Source of the DNA: Clostridiales bacterium | GTDB lineage: Bacteria > Bacillota > Clostridia > Oscillospirales > Oscillospiraceae | Assembly: GCA_004556965.1 (NCBI GenBank) | Contig: SFFE01000001.1 | Location: forward strand, 186,001 to 250,000 | DNA: 64,000 bases | Direction: 5' to 3' | Shown: positions 26,941-35,491 of the stretch, one piece after another | Numbering within the stretch: the first letter of the stretch is position 1 | Layout: each line of letters opens with the position of its first letter | Notes under the pieces: generated by a model | Database searches by the model: none | Seen by the model: the letters and a program-made list of their open reading frames with translations, nothing else | What the model was told of the DNA's origin: nothing | Position numbers and translations under genes: made by a program

Positions 26941-27068
26941 TTTCGCAGTGCAAAGGGTGCAGCCCCTTGCTCGAAACGCAGTGACGCAAACAGCCCGGAC
27001 ATTCAGGTGTCCGGGGTGTTTGGTCTCGCAGAGCGCACATACGGGGCTTGCCCCGTATAGAAGTGCGC
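26941..27068. ncRNA. Cluster of three strong hairpins, possible structured RNA
   Basis: In 128 bp there are three consecutive stem-loops: 26941-26976 (tttcg/cgaaa outside, gcaa-ggg/ccc-ttgc inside), 26988-27021 (aaaca-g-cccggaca / tgtccggg-g-tgttt region, 13 pairs with one mismatch), and 27033-27068 (gcgcac + atacggggc, tt loop, gccccgtat + gtgcgc, 15 pairs with a 4-nt bulge). No coding frame explains this density. It could be a structured RNA or a mobile-element end; which strand is transcribed is unknown. Confidence 0.4.
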
Positions 27069-27100
27069 CTTTAGTATCTGTTCGACAAACTGGAAGTTGT

Positions 27101-27757
27101 CTATCCCCAATGGAATGGAATAACAATATTAAACAGAAATGCAAGAACTATACTAATTGTTCCCATTAGCGCAGAACTCCTCAATGTGTCTCTCCTCAAA
27201 ACAATAAGTCCAATAATAAAGACTATCACTTCCATAACAGACCTTACATTAAAATACCAGCATCCATATACAAAGCACATATTGAACAATACTGCCAAAA
27301 TCAGTGCCGACAGTATAAATGCCAGTTTGCTTTTCCCCTTTGCATACCAGCAGACAAAAGCCAATAATGGAGAAACAGCTGTAAATCCAAACCAAATCAT
27401 CGCATAACTTCTTGGAAAAAATCCTGCAATATAGTTTGAATACAAATAGTAACTTGCAACCATACCAACAAAGAATACAAAAACATTAATGCTTGCTCTT
27501 ATTGCAGAATTACTATAAATAGAAATACACAGTGCAATCAATACCCAAATTGCAAAACGTCCAAGGAAATTATGAACATCTAATGCTCCATCTATCGCCA
27601 TAAGCACACTTGGAAGTTCAGTTTGACGAAAATCCAAAAGTTTTGAAAACGTCCCCAACGCTATTCCAAGGAACAATAGAGCTATGGTATTTATAGTTTT
27701 TCTATTATTGGATATAAGATTTTCTGCATTCCTTATATCATTCAAAAACTTTATCAT
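27101..27757 (-). CDS. AT-rich integral membrane protein of unknown function
   Basis: A 218-residue, very hydrophobic protein with about six membrane segments (for example INTIALLFLGIALGTF, FAIWVLIALCISIY, INVFVFFVGMVASYY, VIVFIIGLIVLRR) and short loops. The DNA is near 36-38% GC against about 58-60% around it, with Asn/Ile/Lys codons ending in A or T, so it was probably acquired. I chose the start at 27757 because gagga precedes it; 24 additional in-frame codons upstream have no site. I do not recognise the family. It lies between inverted repeats, with three strong hairpins on its 3' side. Confidence 0.7.
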   Translation of the reverse strand: MIKFLNDIRNAENLISNNRKTINTIALLFLGIALGTFSKLLDFRQTELPSVLMAIDGALDVHNFLGRFAIWVLIALCISIYSNSAIRASINVFVFFVGMVASYYLYSNYIAGFFPRSYAMIWFGFTAVSPLLAFVCWYAKGKSKLAFILSALILAVLFNMCFVYGCWYFNVRSVMEVIVFIIGLIVLRRDTLRSSALMGTISIVLAFLFNIVIPFHWG

Positions 27758-27831
27758 AATTATCCTCACAAATTCAAGATTTGCAGGTCCGTTTGGTTCC
27801 ATATTATCACATAACAGGATAAAGCGCAAGA

Positions 27832-27863
27832 ACAGCCACAGCAGTGCAAACTACTGTGGCTGT
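27832..27863. repeat. Hairpin beside repeat copy B
   Basis: Perfect 10-bp stem acagccacag / ctgtggctgt with a 12-nt loop. It stands next to repeat copy B just as the hairpin at 26882-26923 stands next to copy A, so each end has the layout repeat plus hairpin. Confidence 0.6.
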
Positions 27864-27909
27864 CAACTGTCTTATGAACACCCGCCTTTTGCGCGGGGGA
27901 TTTTTTTGC
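27863..27909 (-). repeat. Inverted repeat copy B of the AT-rich cassette
   Basis: A 47-bp inverted partner of 26830-26877 (shared core tcccccgcgc, ggcggg, tgttc.taagacagt). Read on the plus strand it is a GC hairpin followed by seven T, so it faces outward as a terminator. Confidence 0.7.
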
Positions 27910-27917
27910 ATATTTGG

Positions 27918-30692
27918 TCAGCTTGCGATGTTTTCACAGAAGCGCATAAGGATGGTGGCGAGCTGTGAACGGGTCGCGTTGCCCTTCGGATCCAGGCAGG
28001 TCACATCGTTCACCACATTGCCGGTGATGAGTCCGGCGCCGTTCGCCCAAACCATGGCCTCCATGGCATATTCGAGCACTTGATTCCGGTCTGGGAAGAC
28101 CGAGAGGTCGCCCGCGGCGGATACGTCAAACTTTGCGAACTTCGCATAGCGGTAGAACATCGTCGCCAGCTCCTGCCGGGTGACCGCTTTGTTCGGGTCA
28201 AAGGTTCCGTCGGGGTAGCCGGTAACGATACCGGCGTCCGCCGCCCAAGCGATGGCTTTGCCGTACCATTCGCCGGGATTCACGTCCGGGAACGCGCTTG
28301 CGTTCTGCACGTCGGGACTGCCTGCCTGCCGGTAGAGGACGGTGGCGAGCATGGCGCGGGTCACCGTGCCGTCCGGATTGAACTTACCGCCGCCTACTCC
28401 GTTCATCAGGCCGTTTTCCACGCAGTAATCAATGGAAGGGTGCCCCCAATGGGTTTTCACGTCGGAGAGACCCCGGCTCGGGCAGGTGGCACCGCCGTCA
28501 CACAGGCCAGTGGCGGGGATGACTTCCGTCTTGGTCGCTTTGCACACGGTGCAGGTGTAGGTTTTGACGCCGTCAGCTGTGGCGGTCGGCGCGGTGGTCA
28601 CAACGCCGTCGTCCCAATTGTGACCGAGGGCGGGGATGACCGTACCAGCGTTGACAGTTACGCCGCAGACCGTGCAGACTTCGTCTCCGGTGTAGCCGGG
28701 CTCGGTACAGGAGGCGGCTTTTGCGTTTTGCAGCTCCGTCTTGTGGCCGAGGGCGGGGATTATGCGGGTCTCAGTCGTGCCGCAGCGGCTGCAAGTTCTG
28801 GATTCCTTGCCGGCTTCGGTGCAGGTCGCTGTTTTGCTCACCGTCCACGCGCCAAAGCTGTGGCCGAGGGCGGTGGTGTAGTTGTCTCTGTAGCTGTAAC
28901 CGCAGGCGCATGTATATGTGGTGTAGCCCTGCTCCGTGCAGGTCGGCTCGGTGACTTCGGCCGTATAGCTGTGCGTATGCTCGAGTATGGGGATGCTCTC
29001 GGTTTTGGTCTCATTGCAGCGGGTGCAGGTGTAGGTTTTGACGCCGGCCTCCGTTTCGGTCGCGGGCGTTGTGATCACGCCGCTGTCCCAATCGTGACCG
29101 AGCGCGGCGAGCTGCTTCCATTTTGAAGTGCGGTATGTCCGGATCCCAACGGTTACGGAGGCGGTGATCTGCTCGGAACCGCGTTCCGTGCAGGTGGCAG
29201 GTTCAACCGTGCGCGTCACGGTGCACGGGCGCATTTGCACAATGCCGCAGATGGAGCAGGTGAATGCCGACGTACAGGCGCTGTTATCGGCGCTCCAGAT
29301 AAAGGTTGGCGAGCCGAATTCATGCGTATGCGTCGGATCGTTGATCTCAAACGAAACCCGCTTCACACCGCTGTATTGGCCGATGCCTGTGATGACGACG
29401 GATGCGATGCCCTGCTCGACATTGTCCTCATAGGTCACGGTATAGTCCACACCCTGCGTCAGCTTGGTCTCATCGCTGCAGACGATGACGAGCGGCTCTT
29501 TTGCCGTGCCGTCGTAGGCGCATGTCAGACCCTCAGAGACCCAATCCGTGCCGTCGGCGGACAGATAGACGCTGCAGGAGGGGATGTCCTGCCCGGCGGA
29601 GCCGATCCCAATGTCGAAAAACACCACGCGGTAGGAGAGCGTTTCGGCGTTTCCGGACCGGTCCTGCAGCCCGGCGACGGTGACGGTATATGCGCCCAGG
29701 CCGTATTGGGTGCTGCCGAAATGATCGCTGGCCGGCCGGAAGATGATCGCGGCGCCTTCGCCATATCCCCTCGTATCAATCGTGAAATAGGTGCCGTCCT
29801 CAGCGGGCGTTTCGGGACAGGTGTCGCTGGTGAAAACGCAGCTTTTGCCATCCACTACGCGCGTGAGCGTGACGGTGAGATCCTCCAGCGCAGGCGTGGC
29901 ATATTTCGTCGGGTTCAGGGAGACCGACCAGGGGTCCCCAATCGCGAATTCCTGCACCGGCATATAGCCGGACGCCGGCCACGCGACGAAATTGTAATCC
30001 ACCGCGCCGCCGCTGCGGTCAAATACGGGAACGTCCACATAGGTTCTGTAAAACGTGCCGTCAAATTCCGCATCCGCGCAGCCGAAGCCTGTATACAGCA
30101 GCTTTGGACTGAGCAGCCACCGCCGGTGTCCCAAGGTCGAAAGATTGTTGGAGCTGCTGTCCGACATCTGACCGGCTATGGCAGACTGCAGCACATCCAG
30201 TTGCAAGTTGCCGGCGCTGCTGGTCCCGCGCATGGAGAGGTTGCTGGTGGAGGTCGCAGCGTATCCGGCTTGGTAAAATGCGTCATCCATGTCCTCCGGC
30301 TGCGTCGGGAAATGCGCCAGTTCATTGTTCGCCGCCATCACCACCGCGCCGTACTGCGCGGCGGTGTTCTTTTCCTCTGACAGCTCCACGGCGGGCAGAC
30401 CTGCCAGATAGCGGATATAGTTGAAATACGTCAGGCCGCTGTCCAGAAACGACGGACTCAGCTCGCCCAGCGCATAGGGCGACGTGACCGACGGCTCGGC
30501 ATCGAAGCGCGTCTCCGCCGTCGTGACGGTGGCGTATTTTGCCTGAATGTCCGCAATGGACGGCTTTTCTGCGGCAAGATCGCCGCTTTGCATTTCGGTC
30601 GGCGCTGTGTCCGCCGCCTGCGCCGGCAGCAGGCTGGTCAGCAGCACCAGAGCCAGCAGCAGGGACAGCATGGATTTCCGTCGGTGGTTCAT
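27918..30692 (-). CDS. Secreted surface protein: CAP domain, Cys-repeat stalk, three SLH domains
   Basis: A 924-residue exported protein. Signal peptide 1-27 (cut after AQA); a CAP/SCP domain about 85-225 (FNYIRYLAGLPAV, NNELAHFP, LGHRRWLL); a beta-sandwich region to about 380; an Ig-like segment (about 390-452, YDGTAKEPL...GIGQYSGV); then a stalk of repeats of about 40 residues (470-728), each with ALGH and CxxC pairs (CSIC, CTRC, CSRC, CTVC, CTVC); and three S-layer homology domains (742-924, with VTRAMLATVLYR, VTRQELATMFYR, ATRSQLATILMR) for binding wall polymer. Start follows gggagg. It lies 32 bp after the second TIR gene and may share its transcript. Confidence 0.9.
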   Translation of the reverse strand: MNHRRKSMLSLLLALVLLTSLLPAQAADTAPTEMQSGDLAAEKPSIADIQAKYATVTTAETRFDAEPSVTSPYALGELSPSFLDSGLTYFNYIRYLAGLPAVELSEEKNTAAQYGAVVMAANNELAHFPTQPEDMDDAFYQAGYAATSTSNLSMRGTSSAGNLQLDVLQSAIAGQMSDSSSNNLSTLGHRRWLLSPKLLYTGFGCADAEFDGTFYRTYVDVPVFDRSGGAVDYNFVAWPASGYMPVQEFAIGDPWSVSLNPTKYATPALEDLTVTLTRVVDGKSCVFTSDTCPETPAEDGTYFTIDTRGYGEGAAIIFRPASDHFGSTQYGLGAYTVTVAGLQDRSGNAETLSYRVVFFDIGIGSAGQDIPSCSVYLSADGTDWVSEGLTCAYDGTAKEPLVIVCSDETKLTQGVDYTVTYEDNVEQGIASVVITGIGQYSGVKRVSFEINDPTHTHEFGSPTFIWSADNSACTSAFTCSICGIVQMRPCTVTRTVEPATCTERGSEQITASVTVGIRTYRTSKWKQLAALGHDWDSGVITTPATETEAGVKTYTCTRCNETKTESIPILEHTHSYTAEVTEPTCTEQGYTTYTCACGYSYRDNYTTALGHSFGAWTVSKTATCTEAGKESRTCSRCGTTETRIIPALGHKTELQNAKAASCTEPGYTGDEVCTVCGVTVNAGTVIPALGHNWDDGVVTTAPTATADGVKTYTCTVCKATKTEVIPATGLCDGGATCPSRGLSDVKTHWGHPSIDYCVENGLMNGVGGGKFNPDGTVTRAMLATVLYRQAGSPDVQNASAFPDVNPGEWYGKAIAWAADAGIVTGYPDGTFDPNKAVTRQELATMFYRYAKFAKFDVSAAGDLSVFPDRNQVLEYAMEAMVWANGAGLITGNVVNDVTCLDPKGNATRSQLATILMRFCENIAS

Positions 30693-30724
30693 GTATGAAT
30701 TCCTCCCATCAGGTTTGGATTCTT

Positions 30725-33103
30725 TTATACGCTTTCTTGTGTCTCCATCAGAGCGAGGGTCGCGGCTTCGCGGTTCGGGCAGTTGCGCATACGGAAAATA
30801 TCGGCGGCGCGGCGGAAGCAGCCGTTGGCCTTTTCGGCGTCGCCCATGGCGCGGTAGATCATGCCGCGCCACTCCAGATTGTTGCCGATGTCCACGTGGG
30901 TCTCACCGAGCTGCGGCAGCAGAATGCTGTATGCGCGGCTGCTGAGCTCCTGCGCCTCGTCGAATTTGCCGTGCTGCATGGCGATCTGCCCCAGCAGGTC
31001 ATAGGAGAAGCTTTTGGCCCACTCGTCGTTGATCTCATCGAACAGGTCGATGGCGTGCAGGAACAGCGCCTCGCTCTCGTCGTATTCGCCCTTCATATAC
31101 AGCGAGCGCGCCAGATGATACTCCGTCCAGCCCCGGTTTTCCTGCGGGGTGGTGCGGTAAAAGCGCTCGCAGGTCTCCAGAGCCTTGCGCCCCCAGGCGA
31201 TGGAGGTGTCGTAGTCGCCCATGTTCCGGGTGGATTCACAGAGACGCTTTATGAGCTGATCCCGGCGGTAGCCCACATCCGGGTCAATCTCGTCGTCCGG
31301 GATGTCCTTGACGAGCGCATAGCCCTCCAGCGCGGTTTGATAGCAGCTTTCCGCGTTCCCGCTCAGCGCCTGCGAGTGGGAGATCTTTTCATAGGCGTAG
31401 ATGCGGCCGAAGAGGTCGGTGCTCTGCTCCATCAGCTCCCGATAGAGCGGGATGCACACGCTGTACAGCGACATGTCCATGTTGAGATCGGCTTTGCAGC
31501 GCAGCGCCGCCCAGCTCAGCGGGTGCCCGGCAGGCAGGCGGTCGTAAACGCTGGTGGCGTAGTCGAACAACTGCTGCTTGCGCTCGAATGTGGTTCCGAT
31601 GACGTTGCAGCATGCTTCGGCCAGATGCCCGATCAGACTGCTGCAGCAGTCGGGGTCGGCAGCCAGCGCCTCGCACATCAGGTCGGCGACGAGCGGGTGC
31701 AGATGCACCTCGTCCGTGACGGGGTTGTGGATGACCCAGCTTTTTTGAATCAGGCCGTCGATCACGTCGAAATCGTCCAGCCCGCACCAGTCGAACAGCG
31801 TTTCCACCGCGATGCCGCGCAGGGAAATGAGCGACAGGTTTTTCAGCAGATATTGTTCGTCCTCGCTGAGCGTGGAGAGCCGGAATACCTGCCGCAGCCG
31901 ACCGAAGATCAGGTCGGCTGCCTTGGCGTTCTGCGCCGCCATGCCCTGCTCGCCCTCCCGCAGCAGGGCAGCCATTTTTTCCGGGGAAATGCGGCGGCTC
32001 TGCATGGCGGAGGCGACGAGCCGGATAGACAGCGTATGGCCGCCCAGCAGCCGGAAAATGCCGCGCACGAAGCCGAGTGCGGTTTCGTCCAGAGGACGGT
32101 GGTATTCCGCACAAAACAGCGCCAGCAGCTCGTCCTCGTTTTTCATCTCCTCCACGGTAACGGCGGGCAGACTCCCGCCGTCGGGCTGACAGCGTGTGGT
32201 GAACAGCACGCTGTACGCGCCGCTGCAAAAGTCCGTCAGGTCAGGGTCGTCCGGGACGTCAAAGTTGTCCATCACAAGGAGCACCCGGCGGCCGGCAATC
32301 TCTTTGAGCACGCGCAGCTTGCGGAGAAAATAGTCGCGGTCGCTGTCCTCCGGGTAGTCCGTGCGCTCCAGACCCTGAATGGGAAAGGCGTAGTCGCTGA
32401 TGATGGTCTGCTGCAGCGAACGGTCGAAAGAGACCCAGAGCACAACGTCGTAGTCCGCCGCATGCCGCTTGCAGTACATTTTGGCGATCTCGCTCTTGCC
32501 GATGCCGCCCATGCCGACGAGGAGCAGCTTGTTTTCCGCGCCGGAAAGCTGTGCGTGGATGTCCGTCAGTTCCCGCTCGCGGCCGACGAAGCAGTTGTCG
32601 GGATATACCATGGAGCTGAGCAGGCGGTAGGTCTTCACGCCGGTGGAGGTACGCACACAGGCGGTCGCCATCTGCGTGTGCGGCTGCCCCAGCAGCATGG
32701 AGATACGGTCGACCAGCTCCTGAATCCGCTGCACCTCCGGCGGGACTGCGCCGTCCATGATGCGGATGCGGCCGAGGTAGTAATATACATCGTCGCTGAG
32801 CGTGCAGTGATCGACGCGGAAAGGCAAAAGCGTGATGTCCTCGTGGTTGCGGAAGCGGTCAAAGGCGCAGTTGATCTCGTTGAGAATGTGCGCGGAGAGG
32901 TTCGACTGTTCGTTGAGAATGAGCAGATACACCCGGCAGGCGCGGATGGCCTCCACGATGGAACCCGCGTAGTTTGCGCCGCAGTCGCGCGGGGCGTACC
33001 AGCAGGAGATACCCGCGCCCTCCAGCGCCGCCGCGATCTTGCGCACCTGATCGCCCGCGCTGTCCGTGTGATAGCTGATAAATACGTCTCTTGGTTCGCT
33101 CAT
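30725..33103 (-). CDS. TIR-STAND NTPase-TPR protein (second paralogue)
   Basis: A 792-residue multidomain protein. TIR domain 1-130 (DVFISYHTDSAGDQV, GISCWYAPRD); the Glu of SAHILNEINCA, residue 76, stands where TIR NADases have their catalytic Glu. Then an NB-ARC-like STAND NTPase: FVGRERE (172-178), Walker A GMGGIGKS (197-204), Walker B VLLVMDNFD (274-282), LFTTR sensor, winged helix ending in LHPLVADLM. The last 300 residues are TPR-like helices (SLYMKGEYDESEALFLHAI, GKFDEAQELSSRAY), the expected ligand-sensing region. The start overlaps the preceding stop (ATGA). No signal or membrane helix. Related proteins act in bacterial conflict or signalling; this one's trigger is unknown. Confidence 0.9.
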   Translation of the reverse strand: MSEPRDVFISYHTDSAGDQVRKIAAALEGAGISCWYAPRDCGANYAGSIVEAIRACRVYLLILNEQSNLSAHILNEINCAFDRFRNHEDITLLPFRVDHCTLSDDVYYYLGRIRIMDGAVPPEVQRIQELVDRISMLLGQPHTQMATACVRTSTGVKTYRLLSSMVYPDNCFVGRERELTDIHAQLSGAENKLLLVGMGGIGKSEIAKMYCKRHAADYDVVLWVSFDRSLQQTIISDYAFPIQGLERTDYPEDSDRDYFLRKLRVLKEIAGRRVLLVMDNFDVPDDPDLTDFCSGAYSVLFTTRCQPDGGSLPAVTVEEMKNEDELLALFCAEYHRPLDETALGFVRGIFRLLGGHTLSIRLVASAMQSRRISPEKMAALLREGEQGMAAQNAKAADLIFGRLRQVFRLSTLSEDEQYLLKNLSLISLRGIAVETLFDWCGLDDFDVIDGLIQKSWVIHNPVTDEVHLHPLVADLMCEALAADPDCCSSLIGHLAEACCNVIGTTFERKQQLFDYATSVYDRLPAGHPLSWAALRCKADLNMDMSLYSVCIPLYRELMEQSTDLFGRIYAYEKISHSQALSGNAESCYQTALEGYALVKDIPDDEIDPDVGYRRDQLIKRLCESTRNMGDYDTSIAWGRKALETCERFYRTTPQENRGWTEYHLARSLYMKGEYDESEALFLHAIDLFDEINDEWAKSFSYDLLGQIAMQHGKFDEAQELSSRAYSILLPQLGETHVDIGNNLEWRGMIYRAMGDAEKANGCFRRAADIFRMRNCPNREAATLALMETQESV

Positions 33104-35481
33104 GCGCGTACCTCGCTTCCTCTGGAAAAGGACTCGCGTTTTTCCCGAATTTGCCGCACCTGCGGATTGTCGGCACCGAAGTCCCGCTCCAGCTCCAGTT
33201 CGAGCTGAACGTACAGTCTGTGCGCCTTCTCCAGATCCCCTTTGCGGCGGCAATTGTCGGCAATGGCCTCGCGCGTGCGCACGGTCTGCACGCTGGCCGC
33301 GCCGTTGAGGCGGATGTTAAGGTCCAGCGCCCGCTTGAGATATTCCTCGGCCTCCTCGTAGCGGCCGAGGGCGCTGCAGCAGATGCCCATGTCCACCAGG
33401 GAATATTCGCTGTTGGTGACCTCGCAGTTGTTGTGTGCGTAGAAAATGTCGTAGCTCTCCTGGCAGTATTGCAGCGCGGTCTCATAGTCGCCCTGCTCCA
33501 TGTACAGGCGCTCGATCTCGACCACGGTGTCGCCGGAGTGCCACCGGGCATTCTCGCGCCCTGCGTCGTCCGCGGCGGCGTCGTACAGGCGCTGGAACAC
33601 GCCCATGGCCTTGTCCAGATAGTCCCGCGCAGCGTCAAAATCATGCTTCAGATAGGCGCAGCGGCCGAGCTTGCTGTAGCTGACGCCGACCTCCTTATCG
33701 TCCGGCCCGACGGAGGCCAGACGGTGCTTCAGACCGAGTTGGTAATACGGTTCGGCGGAGTCGTTGTCGCCGCTGTTGTGATACGCTCCGGCCAGCCACG
33801 TGGCGGCGAAGCCCGCCTGCTCGCTGTCCGGCCCGAATTCCCTCAGCGACATTTCGTAAAACTTGTGGCCGCTCTGGATGGACAGCGCAAAGTTGCTGCA
33901 GATCCACGCGACGTTCACAAAATCTCCGTACTGCTTCCACAGGGAGCGCACCGGCTCTGGATACGTGCGCTGGATGTGCGCGACGTAGGGCGCGAGCGCG
34001 TCGCGCTTTTCCGCCGGCCACCACCAGCAGTTTTTCATGTCGTTCCATAGGCCCATAATATAGTCCGGGCAGGTCTCCGGCGTGGGATCCAACTCCGCTT
34101 TCACCACGTCGCAGATGACAGGATGGAGCATGAGCGTGTCCGTGTCCTCGTCGAGGATCAGCCAGCTTTTGGCGAGCAGGCTGTTGATCTCGTCGTAGCT
34201 TTCCAGCCCGCAGTACTGCGCAAAGAGACTGATATCCATGCCGGTGTACGGCAGCATGGTCATGCAGCAGAGGACGTGCGTTTCCGCCTCCGACAGGCCG
34301 GATAGCTGGAACATCTGCCGGATGTAGTCAAAGGACGACAGCCCCGTGCCCGTGCCCTCGCGCTTCACCTTTTCGCGCAGCTTGGTGTTTGTGCCCGTGC
34401 TTTTGAGCAGCGCGAGCATGTCCGGCGCCTTGCGGCGGCTGGCCTTCATCTGTTTTGCGATCAGCTCTACCGTGATGGTGTGGCAGTTCACAAGCCGCAG
34501 AATCTCGTCCAAAACGGCCATGTCCGCGTCGGGGAGCTTTTTGCCGTAGTTCGTCGTGAAGATTTGGCGCACCTTTGCAAAGTCGCCGATTGGCCCGATG
34601 GGCAGGGTGGGGTAGTCTTCGTGCTCGTTGCGGGTCGTGATGAGCAGGTGGTACGGGCCGCTGATGAGCTCGTCCAGATGCGCGTCATAATCCGTGTCGA
34701 AGTTGTCCACGATCAGCAGTGTCCGTTCGCTCGACAGCTCCTTGAGCACCTGCAGCTTGCGGTGAAAATAGGCTTCGGGCGTTTCGCCGTCCGCCCGGCG
34801 CAGGTTTTCGATGGGGAGTTCCTCGCCGGTGACCAGATCGAGCAGATCGGTCGTGTAGCCGGTGAAAACAATGGTGTCGTACCGGTCGCGGTAGGCCTTG
34901 GCATAGCCCTTGGCGATCTCGCTCTTGCCGATGCCTCCCATGCCCTGCAAAAACAATACATGTTCTTCTTCCAGCATGCTGGCGATGGTCTCAATCTCCG
35001 CTTCCCGCCCCACGAACAGGCCGTGCGGCCATAGGATGCGCTCGGTGAGCCGCCAGCGCTTGGCGTTGAAATAGACCGCGTCCTCATCCGAAAGATGCAG
35101 GATGCGCTGCAGCAGCTCGTCGATGCGCTGCTCCAGCGGCGGTGTGACGGCGTCCAGCCAGTGGCAGGGGCCGAGGTGGTACTGCAGCCGGTCGGAGAGC
35201 ATCTCGTCGTCCACCTTGAACGGCAGAATGTAGCGGCAGGTGTGCGTGGCTTCCGTGACCTCCTTGGTCACCTCCGGCGATTCGATGGAATTGCGGCTGA
35301 TGACCACGATGTACACCTCGCTGCGGCGCAGCCCATCCATGATGGAGCCGGCCCAGTCGCTGTTTGTGATGTCGCGCGGGGCGATCCAGCAGCGGACGCC
35401 CGCCTCCTCCAGCCGGTGGCAGATCGCGTCGGCGATCGCCTTGTCCGCGGTGCTGTGACTGATAAATACCATGCGTTCCAT
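33100..35481 (-). CDS. TIR-STAND NTPase-TPR protein (first paralogue)
   Basis: A 793-residue protein with the same architecture as its neighbour but low sequence similarity outside motifs. TIR domain 1-125 (MVFISHSTADKAIADAI, GVRCWIAPRDI), with Glu74 in SPEVTKEVTEA at the expected catalytic position. STAND core: FVGREAE near 156, Walker A GMGGIGKS (180-187), Walker B TLLIVDNFD (254-262), LLITTR near 280, winged helix with LMLHPVICDVV. TPR-type repeats fill the C-terminal 300 residues (YSKLGRCAYLKHDFDAARDYLDKAM, GRYEEAEEYLKRALDL). The start at 35481 follows tgagga; it begins 10 bp after the RyR gene. Confidence 0.9.
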   Translation of the reverse strand: MERMVFISHSTADKAIADAICHRLEEAGVRCWIAPRDITNSDWAGSIMDGLRRSEVYIVVISRNSIESPEVTKEVTEATHTCRYILPFKVDDEMLSDRLQYHLGPCHWLDAVTPPLEQRIDELLQRILHLSDEDAVYFNAKRWRLTERILWPHGLFVGREAEIETIASMLEEEHVLFLQGMGGIGKSEIAKGYAKAYRDRYDTIVFTGYTTDLLDLVTGEELPIENLRRADGETPEAYFHRKLQVLKELSSERTLLIVDNFDTDYDAHLDELISGPYHLLITTRNEHEDYPTLPIGPIGDFAKVRQIFTTNYGKKLPDADMAVLDEILRLVNCHTITVELIAKQMKASRRKAPDMLALLKSTGTNTKLREKVKREGTGTGLSSFDYIRQMFQLSGLSEAETHVLCCMTMLPYTGMDISLFAQYCGLESYDEINSLLAKSWLILDEDTDTLMLHPVICDVVKAELDPTPETCPDYIMGLWNDMKNCWWWPAEKRDALAPYVAHIQRTYPEPVRSLWKQYGDFVNVAWICSNFALSIQSGHKFYEMSLREFGPDSEQAGFAATWLAGAYHNSGDNDSAEPYYQLGLKHRLASVGPDDKEVGVSYSKLGRCAYLKHDFDAARDYLDKAMGVFQRLYDAAADDAGRENARWHSGDTVVEIERLYMEQGDYETALQYCQESYDIFYAHNNCEVTNSEYSLVDMGICCSALGRYEEAEEYLKRALDLNIRLNGAASVQTVRTREAIADNCRRKGDLEKAHRLYVQLELELERDFGADNPQVRQIREKRESFSRGSEVRA

Positions 35482-35491
35482 ACAGAATTCC

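Noticed and set aside
30539..33208. 889-codon plus-strand frame opposite the TIR gene
   Set aside because: Antisense; the minus strand carries clear TIR, P-loop and TPR motifs.
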